NCBI RefSeq assembly: GCF_001758785.1
Contig: NZ_LROM01000077.1
Coordinates: 1 to 64,000, forward strand
Length of the DNA: 64,000 nucleotides
Direction of reading: 5' to 3'
DNA from: Duganella phyllosphaerae
Lineage (GTDB): Bacteria > Pseudomonadota > Gammaproteobacteria > Burkholderiales > Burkholderiaceae_D
Both the position numbers and the translations under genes were made by a program. Positions 7,780 through 16,385 of this stretch are shown here, piece by piece. The notes under the pieces are model-generated. The model was not told the origin of the DNA. It ran no database searches and was given only the letters and a program-made list of their open reading frames with translations. The stretch's first letter is position 1, and every line of letters begins with the position of its first letter.

Positions 7780-10110
7780 ATGACCAGTTTTATCTTGAGG
7801 CTTACAAAGCAGTTTCCGACCATCGGTTTGCTGGCGCTGGCGGTTGCATCGTCGGCCAGCGCAGCCACCATCGGCGCCACCAGCCTCAATCAGTCCTGGG
7901 ACTTTTACCGCGACGACGCCAAGGTCGCCGCCACCGTCGAGCAGGTGCCGGCCAATGGCTGGAGCCGCGTCAACCTGCCGCACACGGCGCGCCTGGAAGC
8001 GAAGGTGCCGGTCAATTCGTGGCAGGGCACGGCGTTCTACAAGAAGCGTTTCGACGCCAAGGTGGCGCCGGGCGAACAGGCGATCCTGCGTTTCGAAGGC
8101 GCGATGAACGTCGCCGACGTATGGGTCAACGGCAAGCACCTGGGCCAGCACCTGGGCGGCTACTTGCCGTTTTCTTATGATGTGACGGCGCACCTGAAAG
8201 CGGGCGGCGGCAATGAGCTGGTGGTGCGCATCAATAACGAAGACAACGCCATTACCGGTCCCAAGCCGCTGAAGGATCTCGACTACATCCAGTACGGCGG
8301 CATCTACCGCGACGTCACGCTCACCATCAAGCCGGCCGTGCATATCAGCGACGAGATGCTGTCCAATACCGAAGCGGGCGGCGGCATTTTCGTCACCTAT
8401 CCGCAGATCGACAAGGCGTCGGCGACCGTGCGCGTGAAGGCCGAAGTGTGCAATACCGCGACCGAGCCGCGCACCGCCGAGCTGCGCCACCGCCTGCTCG
8501 GCAAAAACAGCCGCGTGGCCGACGCGACCGAGAAAGTCAGCCTGGCCGCTGGCGAGTGTCGCCACGTCACGCGCGACCTCAAGGTCGATCGTCCGCAACT
8601 GTGGTCGCCCAAGGCGCCCAACCTGTATGCGCTGGAGACCACGGTTGCCAGCAAGGGGCAATCGGACCTGGTGAAAACCCGCGTCGGCATCCGCCGCATC
8701 GAGATGAGCAAGGGCAAGCTGCTGATCAACGGCGAGCAGACCTTCCTGCGGGGCGTCAACCGCCACCAGGAATATCCATACGTCGGCTATGCGCTGTCGC
8801 CGCAGGCCGAGTACCGCGATGCGCTGCTGATCAAGCGCGCCGGTTTCGACTACATCCGCCTGTCGCACTACCCGCATTCGCCGGCGTTCATGGCCGCTGC
8901 CGATGAACTGGGCATCATGGTGGTGCCGGGCATTCCGGGCTGGCAGTACTTCAATCCCGATCCGGCCTTCACCACCCAGGTAGTAAAGACCTGTACCGAC
9001 ATGGTGCGCCGCGACCGCAACCACGCCAGCGTGCTGGCCTGGGAATGCTCGCTCAACGAAACCCAGATGCCGGACGCGCTGGTGGAAAAACTGCACAAGA
9101 CCGTGCACACCGAGTTCCCGGGCGACCATGTCTACTCGGCCGGCTGGGTGCCGCAGACCTACGACGTGTACCTGCAAGCGCGCCAGCACCGCCTGGAGGA
9201 CAAGCGCCCGCAGCCCGACAAGGCGCTGATCGTTTCCGAATACGGCGACTGGGAATACTACGCAATGAACGCGGGCTTCAACCAGACCGCCTGGGGCGAC
9301 CTGAAAGCGGCCGACCGCAGCAGCCGCCAGTTGCTGGCCGACGGCGAAACCCGCCTGCTGCAGCAGGCTAAAAACCTGGCCGAATCGCACGACGATAATT
9401 TCAATACCGGCGCGGTTGCCGATGGCTACTGGGTGATGTTCGACTACGGCCGTGGCTACGCACCCGACCTGGAGTCGTCCGGCATCATGACCATCGACCG
9501 CTTGCCGAAGTTTTCCAGCGAGTTCTTCCGCTCGCAGCGCAGCGCGCTGGAATCGGGCAAGTGGGGCGGTGGCCCGATGGTGTTCATCGCCAGCCACTGG
9601 GACAAGGATTCCTCGCCCAAGGTGCGCGTGTTCGCCAACACCGACGAAGTGGAGCTGTTCCTCAACGGTAAAAGCCTGGGTCGCGTGAAGAGCGCGCCCA
9701 CCAAGCTGCACCCGAACCTCAAGCATCCACCGCTGGAGTTCGACGCCGGCCAGTTCGCTGCCGGTGAACTGAAGGCGGTCGCTTACCTCGGTGGCAAAAA
9801 GGTGGCCGAACACGTGGTGCGTACCGCCAGCGAGGGCGCCAAACTGGACGTATCGGTGGATGACCTGGGCGTGAAATCGGCAACCGGCGACCTGGTGTTC
9901 ATCCGCGCCAAGGTTGTCGATGCCAAGGGCAACCTGGTGGCCGGCAACGGCCAGTCGGTAAAGTTCACCGCCGGCGGCGCTTACGAGATCGTCGGTCCTG
10001 CCACCGTCACCACCGAGGGCGGCATCGCCAGCGTGCTGGTGCGCGTGGGCGCCAGCGGTGGCAAGGGCACGATCGCTGCCGATGGCGCCAATCTGCGCGG
10101 CAGCCTCTAG
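7780..10110 (+). CDS. Secreted glycoside hydrolase family 2 enzyme (beta-galactosidase/glucuronidase-like)
   Basis: This 776-residue enzyme has a signal peptide ending near ASSASA. It then has the GH2 order: jelly-roll sugar-binding domain (WQGTAFYKKRF, MNVADVWVNGKHLG), Ig-like domain, and TIM barrel starting at GKLLINGEQTFLRGVNRHQ. The general acid/base is Glu427 in SLNETQ and the nucleophile Glu487 in IVSEYGDWE. A DUF4982-like domain follows (VFANTDEVELFLNGKSLG), and finally a bacterial Ig-like domain rich in strands. I took the ATG at 7780, which has GGGAG upstream, rather than an in-frame TTG at 7762. Beta-galactosidase is the usual annotation, but substrate specificity cannot be told. 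Confidence 0.85.
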   Translation: MTSFILRLTKQFPTIGLLALAVASSASAATIGATSLNQSWDFYRDDAKVAATVEQVPANGWSRVNLPHTARLEAKVPVNSWQGTAFYKKRFDAKVAPGEQAILRFEGAMNVADVWVNGKHLGQHLGGYLPFSYDVTAHLKAGGGNELVVRINNEDNAITGPKPLKDLDYIQYGGIYRDVTLTIKPAVHISDEMLSNTEAGGGIFVTYPQIDKASATVRVKAEVCNTATEPRTAELRHRLLGKNSRVADATEKVSLAAGECRHVTRDLKVDRPQLWSPKAPNLYALETTVASKGQSDLVKTRVGIRRIEMSKGKLLINGEQTFLRGVNRHQEYPYVGYALSPQAEYRDALLIKRAGFDYIRLSHYPHSPAFMAAADELGIMVVPGIPGWQYFNPDPAFTTQVVKTCTDMVRRDRNHASVLAWECSLNETQMPDALVEKLHKTVHTEFPGDHVYSAGWVPQTYDVYLQARQHRLEDKRPQPDKALIVSEYGDWEYYAMNAGFNQTAWGDLKAADRSSRQLLADGETRLLQQAKNLAESHDDNFNTGAVADGYWVMFDYGRGYAPDLESSGIMTIDRLPKFSSEFFRSQRSALESGKWGGGPMVFIASHWDKDSSPKVRVFANTDEVELFLNGKSLGRVKSAPTKLHPNLKHPPLEFDAGQFAAGELKAVAYLGGKKVAEHVVRTASEGAKLDVSVDDLGVKSATGDLVFIRAKVVDAKGNLVAGNGQSVKFTAGGAYEIVGPATVTTEGGIASVLVRVGASGGKGTIAADGANLRGSL

Positions 10111-10138
10111 CAGTATGTCGCGGCGTGGTGGCGCGCAC

Positions 10139-10167
10139 GCGTCGCTGCGTTCACTACCGGGCGACGC
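10139..10167. repeat. Short inverted repeat after the GH2 gene
   Basis: GCGTCGC (10139-10145) pairs with GCGACGC (10161-10167) across 15 bases, between the GH2 stop and the TerD-family start. It lacks a T-run, so at most it is a weak or Rho-assisted 3' end. Confidence 0.25.
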
Positions 10168-10219
10168 GCTTATGCGTTAGCATGGCGCACACGATCACTT
10201 GAAAAAAGGTAGTGTGCAC

Positions 10220-11476
10220 ATGGTTACTTTCGGACGCGGTCAAAAAGGCAAACTGGCGGACCTCGGTTGCGGCAGCAACGTGGCGGTGGACGTGGCGCTG
10301 CAGGCGCCGGGTGTCACCATCGACCTGTCGTGCTTCGGGCTCGATGCGCAAGGCAAGCTGTCCGATGACCGCTACATGGTGTTCTACAACCAGCTGGCCA
10401 GCCCCGAAGGCGCGGTGCGCCTGACGCTGTCGGCGGGCGCCGCCCGGTTCCAGCTCAACCTCGACGCCTTGCCGGCCTCGATCGAGCGGCTGGTATTTAC
10501 CGGCGCGCTCGATGGCGGCGGCACCATGCGCGCCATCGCTCCCGGCAGCATCACCATCGGCGGCGCCGCCACGTTCCCCCTGACCGGTACCGACTTTGCC
10601 GACGAAAAGGCCGTGATCCTGGCCGAAGTCTATCGCCGCGATGGCGCCTGGCGTTTCGGCGCCGTCGGCCAGGGCTTCAACGGCGGCATGGCTGCGTTGC
10701 TGGCGCATTTTGGCGGCACCGAGGCTGCCGCAGCCACGCCGGTCCCGGCCCCTGCGCCCGCTGCTCCCGCTACCGCACCGGCTCCGGCCCCAGCACCAGC
10801 ACCAGCACCAGCCCCCGCACCCAAAATCTCGCTGTCGAAAATCACGCTGGAAAAGCGCGGCGACAAGATCTCGCTCGAGAAGGGCGCCGCGCGCGGCTTC
10901 GGCAAGATCCGCGTCAACCTGAACTGGAACCAGCGTCCGCAGGAGCAGCAGGCCAAGACCGGCTTCTTCGCCAAGCTGACCGGCGGCGACAAGCCCAAGG
11001 GCATCGACCTCGACCTGGCCTGCCTGTTCGAGCTGCGCGACGGCACTCCGGGCGGCGTGCAGGCGCTGGGCGAAAGCTGGGGTGCATTCGACCGCCCGCC
11101 GTACATCCACCTGGCCGGGGACGATCGCAGCGGCGCGGTCAGCGATGGCGAAAACATCTATATCAATGGCGACCGCTTCGACGAAATCGGCCGCGTGCTG
11201 ATCTTCAGTTTCATTTACGAGGGCGTACCGAATTGGGCCGCCACCGACGGCGTGGTACTGATCGAAGTGCCGAACCAGCCGCCAGTGGAAGTACGCCTCG
11301 ACCACGGTGGCAACCAGCCGATGTGCGCAATCGCCATGATCGAAAACCAGGGCGGCAAGCTGCAGGTGACCAAGCTGGTGGACTACGTGTCCGGCGACGG
11401 CAAGATCAGCGGCCACGAGGTGCTGGGCACCAAGTACGGCTTCAAGCTGCGCTGGCGTGCTGGTTCCAAGGGGTAA
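10220..11476 (+). CDS. Double TerD-domain protein with Pro-Ala linker
   Basis: This 418-residue protein appears to contain two TerD/TerZ-like domains, at about 1-165 and 205-418. They are joined by a linker of alternating Pro and Ala of about 35 residues. The second domain carries the acidic calcium-type signatures usual for TerD (GIDLDLACLFELRDG, HLAGDDRSGA, GENIYINGDRFDEIGRVLIF). The first is more degenerate, with NVAVDVALQAPGVTIDLSCF. TerD proteins bind calcium and appear in tellurite-resistance and envelope-stress gene sets. Here there are no terABCE partners nearby, so the protein is an orphan and likely cytosolic (no signal peptide). ATG 10220 has AAGG upstream; an in-frame TTG at 10199 is less likely. 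Confidence 0.8.
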   Translation: MVTFGRGQKGKLADLGCGSNVAVDVALQAPGVTIDLSCFGLDAQGKLSDDRYMVFYNQLASPEGAVRLTLSAGAARFQLNLDALPASIERLVFTGALDGGGTMRAIAPGSITIGGAATFPLTGTDFADEKAVILAEVYRRDGAWRFGAVGQGFNGGMAALLAHFGGTEAAAATPVPAPAPAAPATAPAPAPAPAPAPAPAPKISLSKITLEKRGDKISLEKGAARGFGKIRVNLNWNQRPQEQQAKTGFFAKLTGGDKPKGIDLDLACLFELRDGTPGGVQALGESWGAFDRPPYIHLAGDDRSGAVSDGENIYINGDRFDEIGRVLIFSFIYEGVPNWAATDGVVLIEVPNQPPVEVRLDHGGNQPMCAIAMIENQGGKLQVTKLVDYVSGDGKISGHEVLGTKYGFKLRWRAGSKG

Positions 11477-11513
11477 CTTGTATTTGGTAAGTATGTCATG
11501 GGCGTGTAACTTC

Positions 11514-11555
11514 CCGGCTCTAGAATGCGTGGCATTCCCACCTTTCCAGAGCCGG
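11514..11555. repeat. Inverted repeat in the leader of the metallophosphoesterase gene
   Basis: CCGGCTCT (11514-11521) pairs with AGAGCCGG (11548-11555), two bases before the chosen ATG. A -10-like TAGAAT overlaps the left arm at 11521-11526. If transcribed, the hairpin would sit on the ribosome-binding region, since AGAG in the right arm is the only Shine-Dalgarno candidate. Confidence 0.35.
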
Positions 11556-11557
11556 TC

Positions 11558-13660
11558 ATGCCCAACCAAGTCAACCACGAACCAAGCAACGAACCAAGCA
11601 ACGAACCGCAAACCAGCCGCCGCACGCTGCTGAAAATGGGCCTCGCTTCGGCCTCGACCCTGTCGGTCGGCGGCCTGCTGGCCGGTTGCGGCGGCGGCAG
11701 CGACGCGGTGAGCGCCACGCCAGCGCCGGCGCCAACGCCGACACCAGCCGCGAAAATCTCGAGCTTCGCCCTGGCCGTGCTGCCCGACACCCAGTTCTAT
11801 GCGCGCTACGCCACCTCGGGCGAGAGCAACCAGTACCAGCGCCACTACGGCAACGAGCCGTTCGCCGCGCAGACCAACTGGGTGGCACGCAACGCCCAGG
11901 CGCTCAACATCCCGTTCCTGATCCACCTCGGCGACGTGGTCGACCAGGTGGGCAAGCCGGAACAATGGAAGGTAGCCGACAGCGCCATGCAGGTGCTGGA
12001 AGTGGCCAAGCTGCCGTACTCGATTTTGGCCGGCAATCACGACGTCCTGAACGACCTCGATTACAACGGCGACCAGTCGCGCGGCACCGACGCCCAGCGC
12101 GTGCTGGCCAACGAGCCTTACCTGCAATGGTTCGGTGCGCGCCGCGCCCAGCGCCAGGCCACCTTCGGTGCGCGCGATCCGAGCGGCTTCCACGAGTACC
12201 ACATCTTCACCGCGCAGGACCAGCGCTTCCTGGTGCTGTCGCTGTCGTGGCGCATCTCGGACGCCGGCATCGCCTGGGCGCGCAAGGTTATCACCGACAA
12301 TCCGACGCTGCCGGTCATCCTGGTCAACCACCAGCTGATGAATATCGCCCCGGACGCGGTCACGCCGCTGGAAACCGACTACGGCAAGATGTTGTGGGAA
12401 AAGCTGATCCGCGATAACGACCAGATTTTCATGACCCTGAACGGCCACCACCACGGCGCCGCGCGCCTGACCAAGACCAACAATTTCGGCAACCCGGTCG
12501 AAGAAATGGTGGTCGATTACCAGATGGCCTACCAGGGCGGCAACGGCTTGATGCGCCTGTACGAATTCGACCTGACCAACAAGCAGATCAAGGTGCTGTC
12601 GTTCTCGCCATGGGTGCCGATGAAACCGGCCGACACGCTCAACGCCTTCGACCGCGCGGTGCTTACCGAAGCCAACCAGGCCTTCACCATCGATATCGAT
12701 TTTGCCAAGCGCTTTGCGCGCTTCAATCCCACCTTCGGCGTGGGCCAGGTCACGGTGGCGTCTTCGCTGGTGGAGCAGGCCAGGGCGATGGTACTGAAGG
12801 GTTACACGGAACCGGCAGTGGTCGAACCGGTGGTGCCCAAGGATGCCGACGATTATCCGAAAGTGGCATCGACGGTGGCGCACTGGCGCTTCTTCGGCGG
12901 CGCCGACGGCGCGGCCGTGGCGCCGGGCACCCGGATTGCCGACGTCACCGGCGCCAACCCGCTGGTGCGCGATGCGCTCAATGTCAACGGCGTGAAAAAT
13001 GCCGAAGCGGGCGACATCGTCTGGAGCACCGACCGTCACCGCCTGTCATCGGCGCCCGGTTCGGTCAGCTTCATCAACACCGACAAGAACGTGCCGCGCC
13101 TCAGCTACTTCGTCACCGACGCGGCGGCCGCGATCAACGCCCAGACCTTTGCCACCACCGGCTACACCATCGAGGCCTTCATCAAGATCAACCCGGCCTG
13201 GGTCAATTCGAAGCACGCGTGGATGAACATCATGACGCGCGACGGCAAGCGCGGCGACCTGGCAGGCTTTAACGGTGGCGATGCCGAATCGCCGCCGCTG
13301 CTGTTCGCCATCTCCAGCCTGCGCGAAGTGCAGTGGGAGGTCGTGCCCGATGTGAGCGGCGCGCGCGGCGGGCTTGCCAGCTGGTCGGGCGAGATCATCG
13401 CCGGCACCTGGGTCCATGTCGCCATCGTCAACGACCCGGTCACGCACGACACGGTAATGTACGTGGAAGGCGCACCGGTGCTGCGCAATAGCAGCAACGT
13501 GGTTGGGCTGGCGACGCTGTCGGCCCGGTCGCCGTGGGTGGTGGGGGGCGGTTCGTGGGATGGCGAGCGCGCCGACGGGTTCTTCGGCAATATCGGCGAG
13601 ATCCGCGTGGCGTCCGGTGCATTGAAGCCGGCGCAGTGGCTGACTGCGCGGCGATCCTGA
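11558..13660 (+). CDS. Tat-exported lipoprotein: calcineurin-like metallophosphoesterase with LamG domain
   Basis: This 700-residue exported protein starts with an Asn/Glu/Pro-rich stretch of a 12-base repeat (EPSN units). A twin-arginine signal (SRRTLLKMG) ending in a lipobox (LLAGCGGG) follows, so it should be Tat-translocated folded and lipid-anchored. The phosphoesterase domain at about 65-400 has the metal ligands LPDTQFYA, HLGDVVDQ, GNHDVL, NHQL and GHHHGAAR. A laminin-G/concanavalin-like domain lies at about 510-690 (GYTIEAFIKINPAW, GTWVHVAIVNDP). The substrate is unknown; extracellular phosphodiesters or surface glycans are possible. I used the ATG at 11558; ATG 11525 would put 11 extra residues before the signal. 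The stop is one base from the convergent photolyase stop. Confidence 0.85.
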   Translation: MPNQVNHEPSNEPSNEPQTSRRTLLKMGLASASTLSVGGLLAGCGGGSDAVSATPAPAPTPTPAAKISSFALAVLPDTQFYARYATSGESNQYQRHYGNEPFAAQTNWVARNAQALNIPFLIHLGDVVDQVGKPEQWKVADSAMQVLEVAKLPYSILAGNHDVLNDLDYNGDQSRGTDAQRVLANEPYLQWFGARRAQRQATFGARDPSGFHEYHIFTAQDQRFLVLSLSWRISDAGIAWARKVITDNPTLPVILVNHQLMNIAPDAVTPLETDYGKMLWEKLIRDNDQIFMTLNGHHHGAARLTKTNNFGNPVEEMVVDYQMAYQGGNGLMRLYEFDLTNKQIKVLSFSPWVPMKPADTLNAFDRAVLTEANQAFTIDIDFAKRFARFNPTFGVGQVTVASSLVEQARAMVLKGYTEPAVVEPVVPKDADDYPKVASTVAHWRFFGGADGAAVAPGTRIADVTGANPLVRDALNVNGVKNAEAGDIVWSTDRHRLSSAPGSVSFINTDKNVPRLSYFVTDAAAAINAQTFATTGYTIEAFIKINPAWVNSKHAWMNIMTRDGKRGDLAGFNGGDAESPPLLFAISSLREVQWEVVPDVSGARGGLASWSGEIIAGTWVHVAIVNDPVTHDTVMYVEGAPVLRNSSNVVGLATLSARSPWVVGGGSWDGERADGFFGNIGEIRVASGALKPAQWLTARRS

Positions 13661-13661
13661 T

Positions 13662-15203
13662 CTACAACTCGGCCAAACCGCGACGTGTGCGCGCCGCCTG
13701 CTCCCGTACCGCATCGAGCACCGGCCCGTCCATGCGTTTGAGCTGCTGGTACACCATCCCCAGCCGGTGATTACCCACCAGCCGCTCCCGGTTGCGGTCG
13801 AAAAAATCCCAGTACAGCGCGTTGTACGGACAGGCGCGCTCACCGGTGCGGGCCTTTTTATCGTAGTGGCACCCCTTGCAGTAATCGCTCATCTTGTCGA
13901 TATACGCCGCGCTCGAGACATACGGCTTGGTTGCCAGCAGCCCGCCGTCGGCAAACTGGCTCATGCCCAGCGTGTTGGGCAGTTCCACCCATTCGAAGGC
14001 GTCGATGTACACGCCCAGGTACCAGCCGTGCAGCGCCTGCGGCGACAGGCCGGCCAGCAGCGAGAAATTCCCGATCACCATCAGGCGGTTGATGTGGTGC
14101 GCGTGCGCATGCTCGAGCGACTGGCCGATCGCCGTGGCCAGGCAGCGCATGCGCGTGTCGCCCGACCAGAACCAGTGCGGCAGCGGTTCCTGGTGGCCGA
14201 AGGTGTTCAGCTGATCGTAGCCGGGCATGCGATGCCAGTACACGCCGCGCACGTATTCGCGCCAGCCGAGGATTTGCCGCACATAGCCTTCCACCGCCGC
14301 CAGCGGCGCCGCGCCGTCGGCTAGCGCCTGCACCACGCGGTCCACCACTTCGGACGGCGCGATCATCTTGACGTTCATGGCGAACGACAGCAGCGAGTGG
14401 AACAGGCGCCAGGCCTTGAAGCTCATCGCGTCCTGGTACTGGCCGAAATGGGGCAGGGCGTGCTGGACGAAGCGTTCCAGCTGCGCCAGCGCTTCCTCGC
14501 GGTTCAGCGGCCAGCGCAGGTCGGCCGCATTCGGCGCGCCAAAGCTGGCTGCACCCGATGCCTCGATCGTCGCCCACAGCGCACTGTGGTCGTGCGAGGC
14601 GCGCAGATCGGCCGGTTCCCACGGTATGCCGTTCCAGGCTGCGCGGTTGTCGTGGTCGAAGTTCCACTCGCCGCCCACCGGTTTGCCGGTGTCCGAGACC
14701 AGCACCTTGTGGCGCAGCCGCATGTGGCGGTAGAAGTGTTCCATCACCCAGCTGGCGCGGCCGTCGAACAACTGCGCCGCTTCGTGGCGGGCGGTGTAGA
14801 AATGTTCGGTGTCTGCCATCGCGCAGGGGATGGGCAAAGCGGCGGCGTAGTCGGCCAGTTGGCGGTCGAGACGGTACTCGTCGGGCGCCTGCCAGCAAAA
14901 TTCGCCGGCCTGGTAGTGCGCCAGCAGCCGGTCCAGGTTGGCCGGCAGCGACTGCAGGTTGTCGGCATCGTCGATGGCCAGGTAGTGCACGCGGTGGCCG
15001 GCGTTGCGCAGGCGCCGTGCAAAATCGCGCATGGCGGCAAAGATGGCGATGATTTTTTGCGCGTGGTGCAGCACGTAGTCGGTTTCCTGCCGCACTTCCA
15101 TCAGCACGAACACCACGCCGGGGTCCGGCGTGTGGAACCAGCTGTGCTGGCAACTGAGCTGGTCGCCCAGCACCAGCTTGAGCGTGGTGGCTGCCGTGCT
15201 CAA
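13662..15203 (-). CDS. phrB: Iron-sulfur bacterial cryptochrome/(6-4) photolyase, PhrB-type
   Basis: This 513-residue flavoprotein belongs to the FeS-BCP/CryPro family, whose Agrobacterium member PhrB repairs (6-4) photoproducts using FAD, a ribolumazine antenna and a [4Fe-4S] cluster. The four cluster cysteines are present at Cys354, Cys442, Cys445 and Cys458 (MRCLATAIG, YCKGCHY, RACPYN). Their spacing is identical to PhrB Cys350/438/441/454. The N-terminal antenna domain begins with LKLVLGDQLS. It is the last gene of a four-gene operon (regulator, folE, BLUF, photolyase), starting four bases after the BLUF stop. DNA repair is the likely role; a signalling cryptochrome is possible. Confidence 0.93.
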   Translation of the reverse strand: MSTAATTLKLVLGDQLSCQHSWFHTPDPGVVFVLMEVRQETDYVLHHAQKIIAIFAAMRDFARRLRNAGHRVHYLAIDDADNLQSLPANLDRLLAHYQAGEFCWQAPDEYRLDRQLADYAAALPIPCAMADTEHFYTARHEAAQLFDGRASWVMEHFYRHMRLRHKVLVSDTGKPVGGEWNFDHDNRAAWNGIPWEPADLRASHDHSALWATIEASGAASFGAPNAADLRWPLNREEALAQLERFVQHALPHFGQYQDAMSFKAWRLFHSLLSFAMNVKMIAPSEVVDRVVQALADGAAPLAAVEGYVRQILGWREYVRGVYWHRMPGYDQLNTFGHQEPLPHWFWSGDTRMRCLATAIGQSLEHAHAHHINRLMVIGNFSLLAGLSPQALHGWYLGVYIDAFEWVELPNTLGMSQFADGGLLATKPYVSSAAYIDKMSDYCKGCHYDKKARTGERACPYNALYWDFFDRNRERLVGNHRLGMVYQQLKRMDGPVLDAVREQAARTRRGLAEL

Positions 15204-15207
15204 GATG

Positions 15208-15633
15208 TCAGGCGCGGCCCAGGACCGAGGCGGCCGCCATCAGCTCGTCAATCAGCGCCAGCGAGCTTTTGCCCGACAGCGCGTGCGGATTGAATTCGGG
15301 CAGCGCCGAGTAACGCAGCAGGGTGCCGGGATTGAGCTTGTTCAGGTTGACCTGGCCCATGGTCCAGCCGGAATAGCGGCGCTCGCAGATTTCTTCGTAG
15401 TGCAGCAGGATGGCGTCGGTATGGCGCGGGTCGCGCAGGATTTTGGCGTACAGCGCGTTGACCTGGTCGCGACCACCTTCGATCACTTGCAGGTACAGGC
15501 GTTCGCTGTGGCATAGCACCCCGGTGATGCCCTGCCTGGGGTTGTTGCTGTGCGACTGCTGCATGATGGCGGTGATGCTGCCCGCAGGCGTTTCTTTGGC
15601 GGCGTGGCTGGCGTACAGAAGGCGGACGAGCAT
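15208..15633 (-). CDS. Short BLUF-domain blue-light photoreceptor
   Basis: This 141-residue protein is a BLUF domain plus a short C-terminal helical cap, with no output domain. The flavin-pocket residues are all present: Tyr7 (RLLYASH), Asn31 (NNPRQGITG), Gln49 (YLQVIEGG) and Trp90 (YSGWTMGQ). Their spacing equals AppA Tyr21/Asn45/Gln63/Trp104. Blue light should switch the Tyr-Gln hydrogen-bond network around FAD; signalling must go through a protein partner, as in PixD-type stand-alone BLUF proteins. AGGAG lies eight bases before the ATG. It sits 16 bases after folE and four before the photolyase gene. The adjacent LitR-like regulator is an obvious candidate partner, by inference. Confidence 0.95.
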   Translation of the reverse strand: MLVRLLYASHAAKETPAGSITAIMQQSHSNNPRQGITGVLCHSERLYLQVIEGGRDQVNALYAKILRDPRHTDAILLHYEEICERRYSGWTMGQVNLNKLNPGTLLRYSALPEFNPHALSGKSSLALIDELMAAASVLGRA

Positions 15634-15649
15634 GCGGATCTCCTGGAGA

Positions 15650-16357
15650 TTAACGTTTGATGAGCGAGAGGAACTCGCGGCGCAGCGCCGGGTCCTTGAG
15701 GAAGGAGCCGTGCATCACACTGTTGATCATACGCGCGTCCATGTCCTTGACGCCGCGCCACTGCATGCAAAAGTGGTCCGCTTCCATGATCACGGCCAGG
15801 CCGTCCGGCTGCATTTTTTCCTGCAGCAGGTCGGCCAGCTGCACCACGGCTTCTTCCTGGATTTGCGGGCGGCTCATGATCCAGCTGGCCAGGCGTGCAT
15901 ATTTCGACAGGCCGATCAGGTTCGAGTGCTGGTTGGGCATCACGCCGATCCACACCTTGCCGATCACCGGGCACAGGTGGTGCGAGCAGGCGCTGCGCAC
16001 CGTGATCGGACCGATGATCATCAACTCGTTGAGGTTGGCGGCGTTGGGGAATTCGGTCACCGGCGGCATGTCCACGTAGCGCCCGCCGAACACCTCGGTC
16101 ATGTACATCTTGGCCACGCGGCGCGCGGTGTCCTGGGTATTGTGGTCGCTCACGGTGTCGATCACCAGGCTCTCGAGCACCTTCTGCATATGGCCGCTCA
16201 CTTCATCGAGCAGCTGATCGAGCTCGCCCGGTTCGATATAGGCGGCGATGTTGTCGTTGGCGTGGAAGCGGGTGTTGCTGGCCACCAGCCGCGCGCGAAT
16301 GCGTTCGGAGGCGGTGGTGGTGACAGGCAGGTATGCCGGTTGCGGCTCGGTGGTCAT
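15650..16357 (-). CDS. folE: GTP cyclohydrolase I
   Basis: This 235-residue enzyme converts GTP to 7,8-dihydroneopterin triphosphate, the first step to folate and pterins. The zinc-site residues are in SACSHHLCP and DHFCMQWRGVKD, and the domain runs from about residue 50 to the end (NTQDTARRVAKMYMTEVF, IGLSKYARL). I chose ATG 16357 because the family starts shortly before this; upstream residues in the same frame lack homology. A folE copy in a photolyase operon is typical of light-induced gene sets and presumably boosts pterin supply; it is probably not the only folE of the genome. Confidence 0.93.
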   Translation of the reverse strand: MTTEPQPAYLPVTTTASERIRARLVASNTRFHANDNIAAYIEPGELDQLLDEVSGHMQKVLESLVIDTVSDHNTQDTARRVAKMYMTEVFGGRYVDMPPVTEFPNAANLNELMIIGPITVRSACSHHLCPVIGKVWIGVMPNQHSNLIGLSKYARLASWIMSRPQIQEEAVVQLADLLQEKMQPDGLAVIMEADHFCMQWRGVKDMDARMINSVMHGSFLKDPALRREFLSLIKR

Positions 16358-16385
16358 GCGGAATCCAATCAAAAAAATAAAAGTG

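Noticed and set aside
10154..13039. A 961-codon open frame on the minus strand opposite the TerD and phosphoesterase genes
   Set aside because: It is a mirror of two well-supported genes in GC-rich DNA; its translation is His/Arg/Val-rich with no motif, and no start signal is visible.
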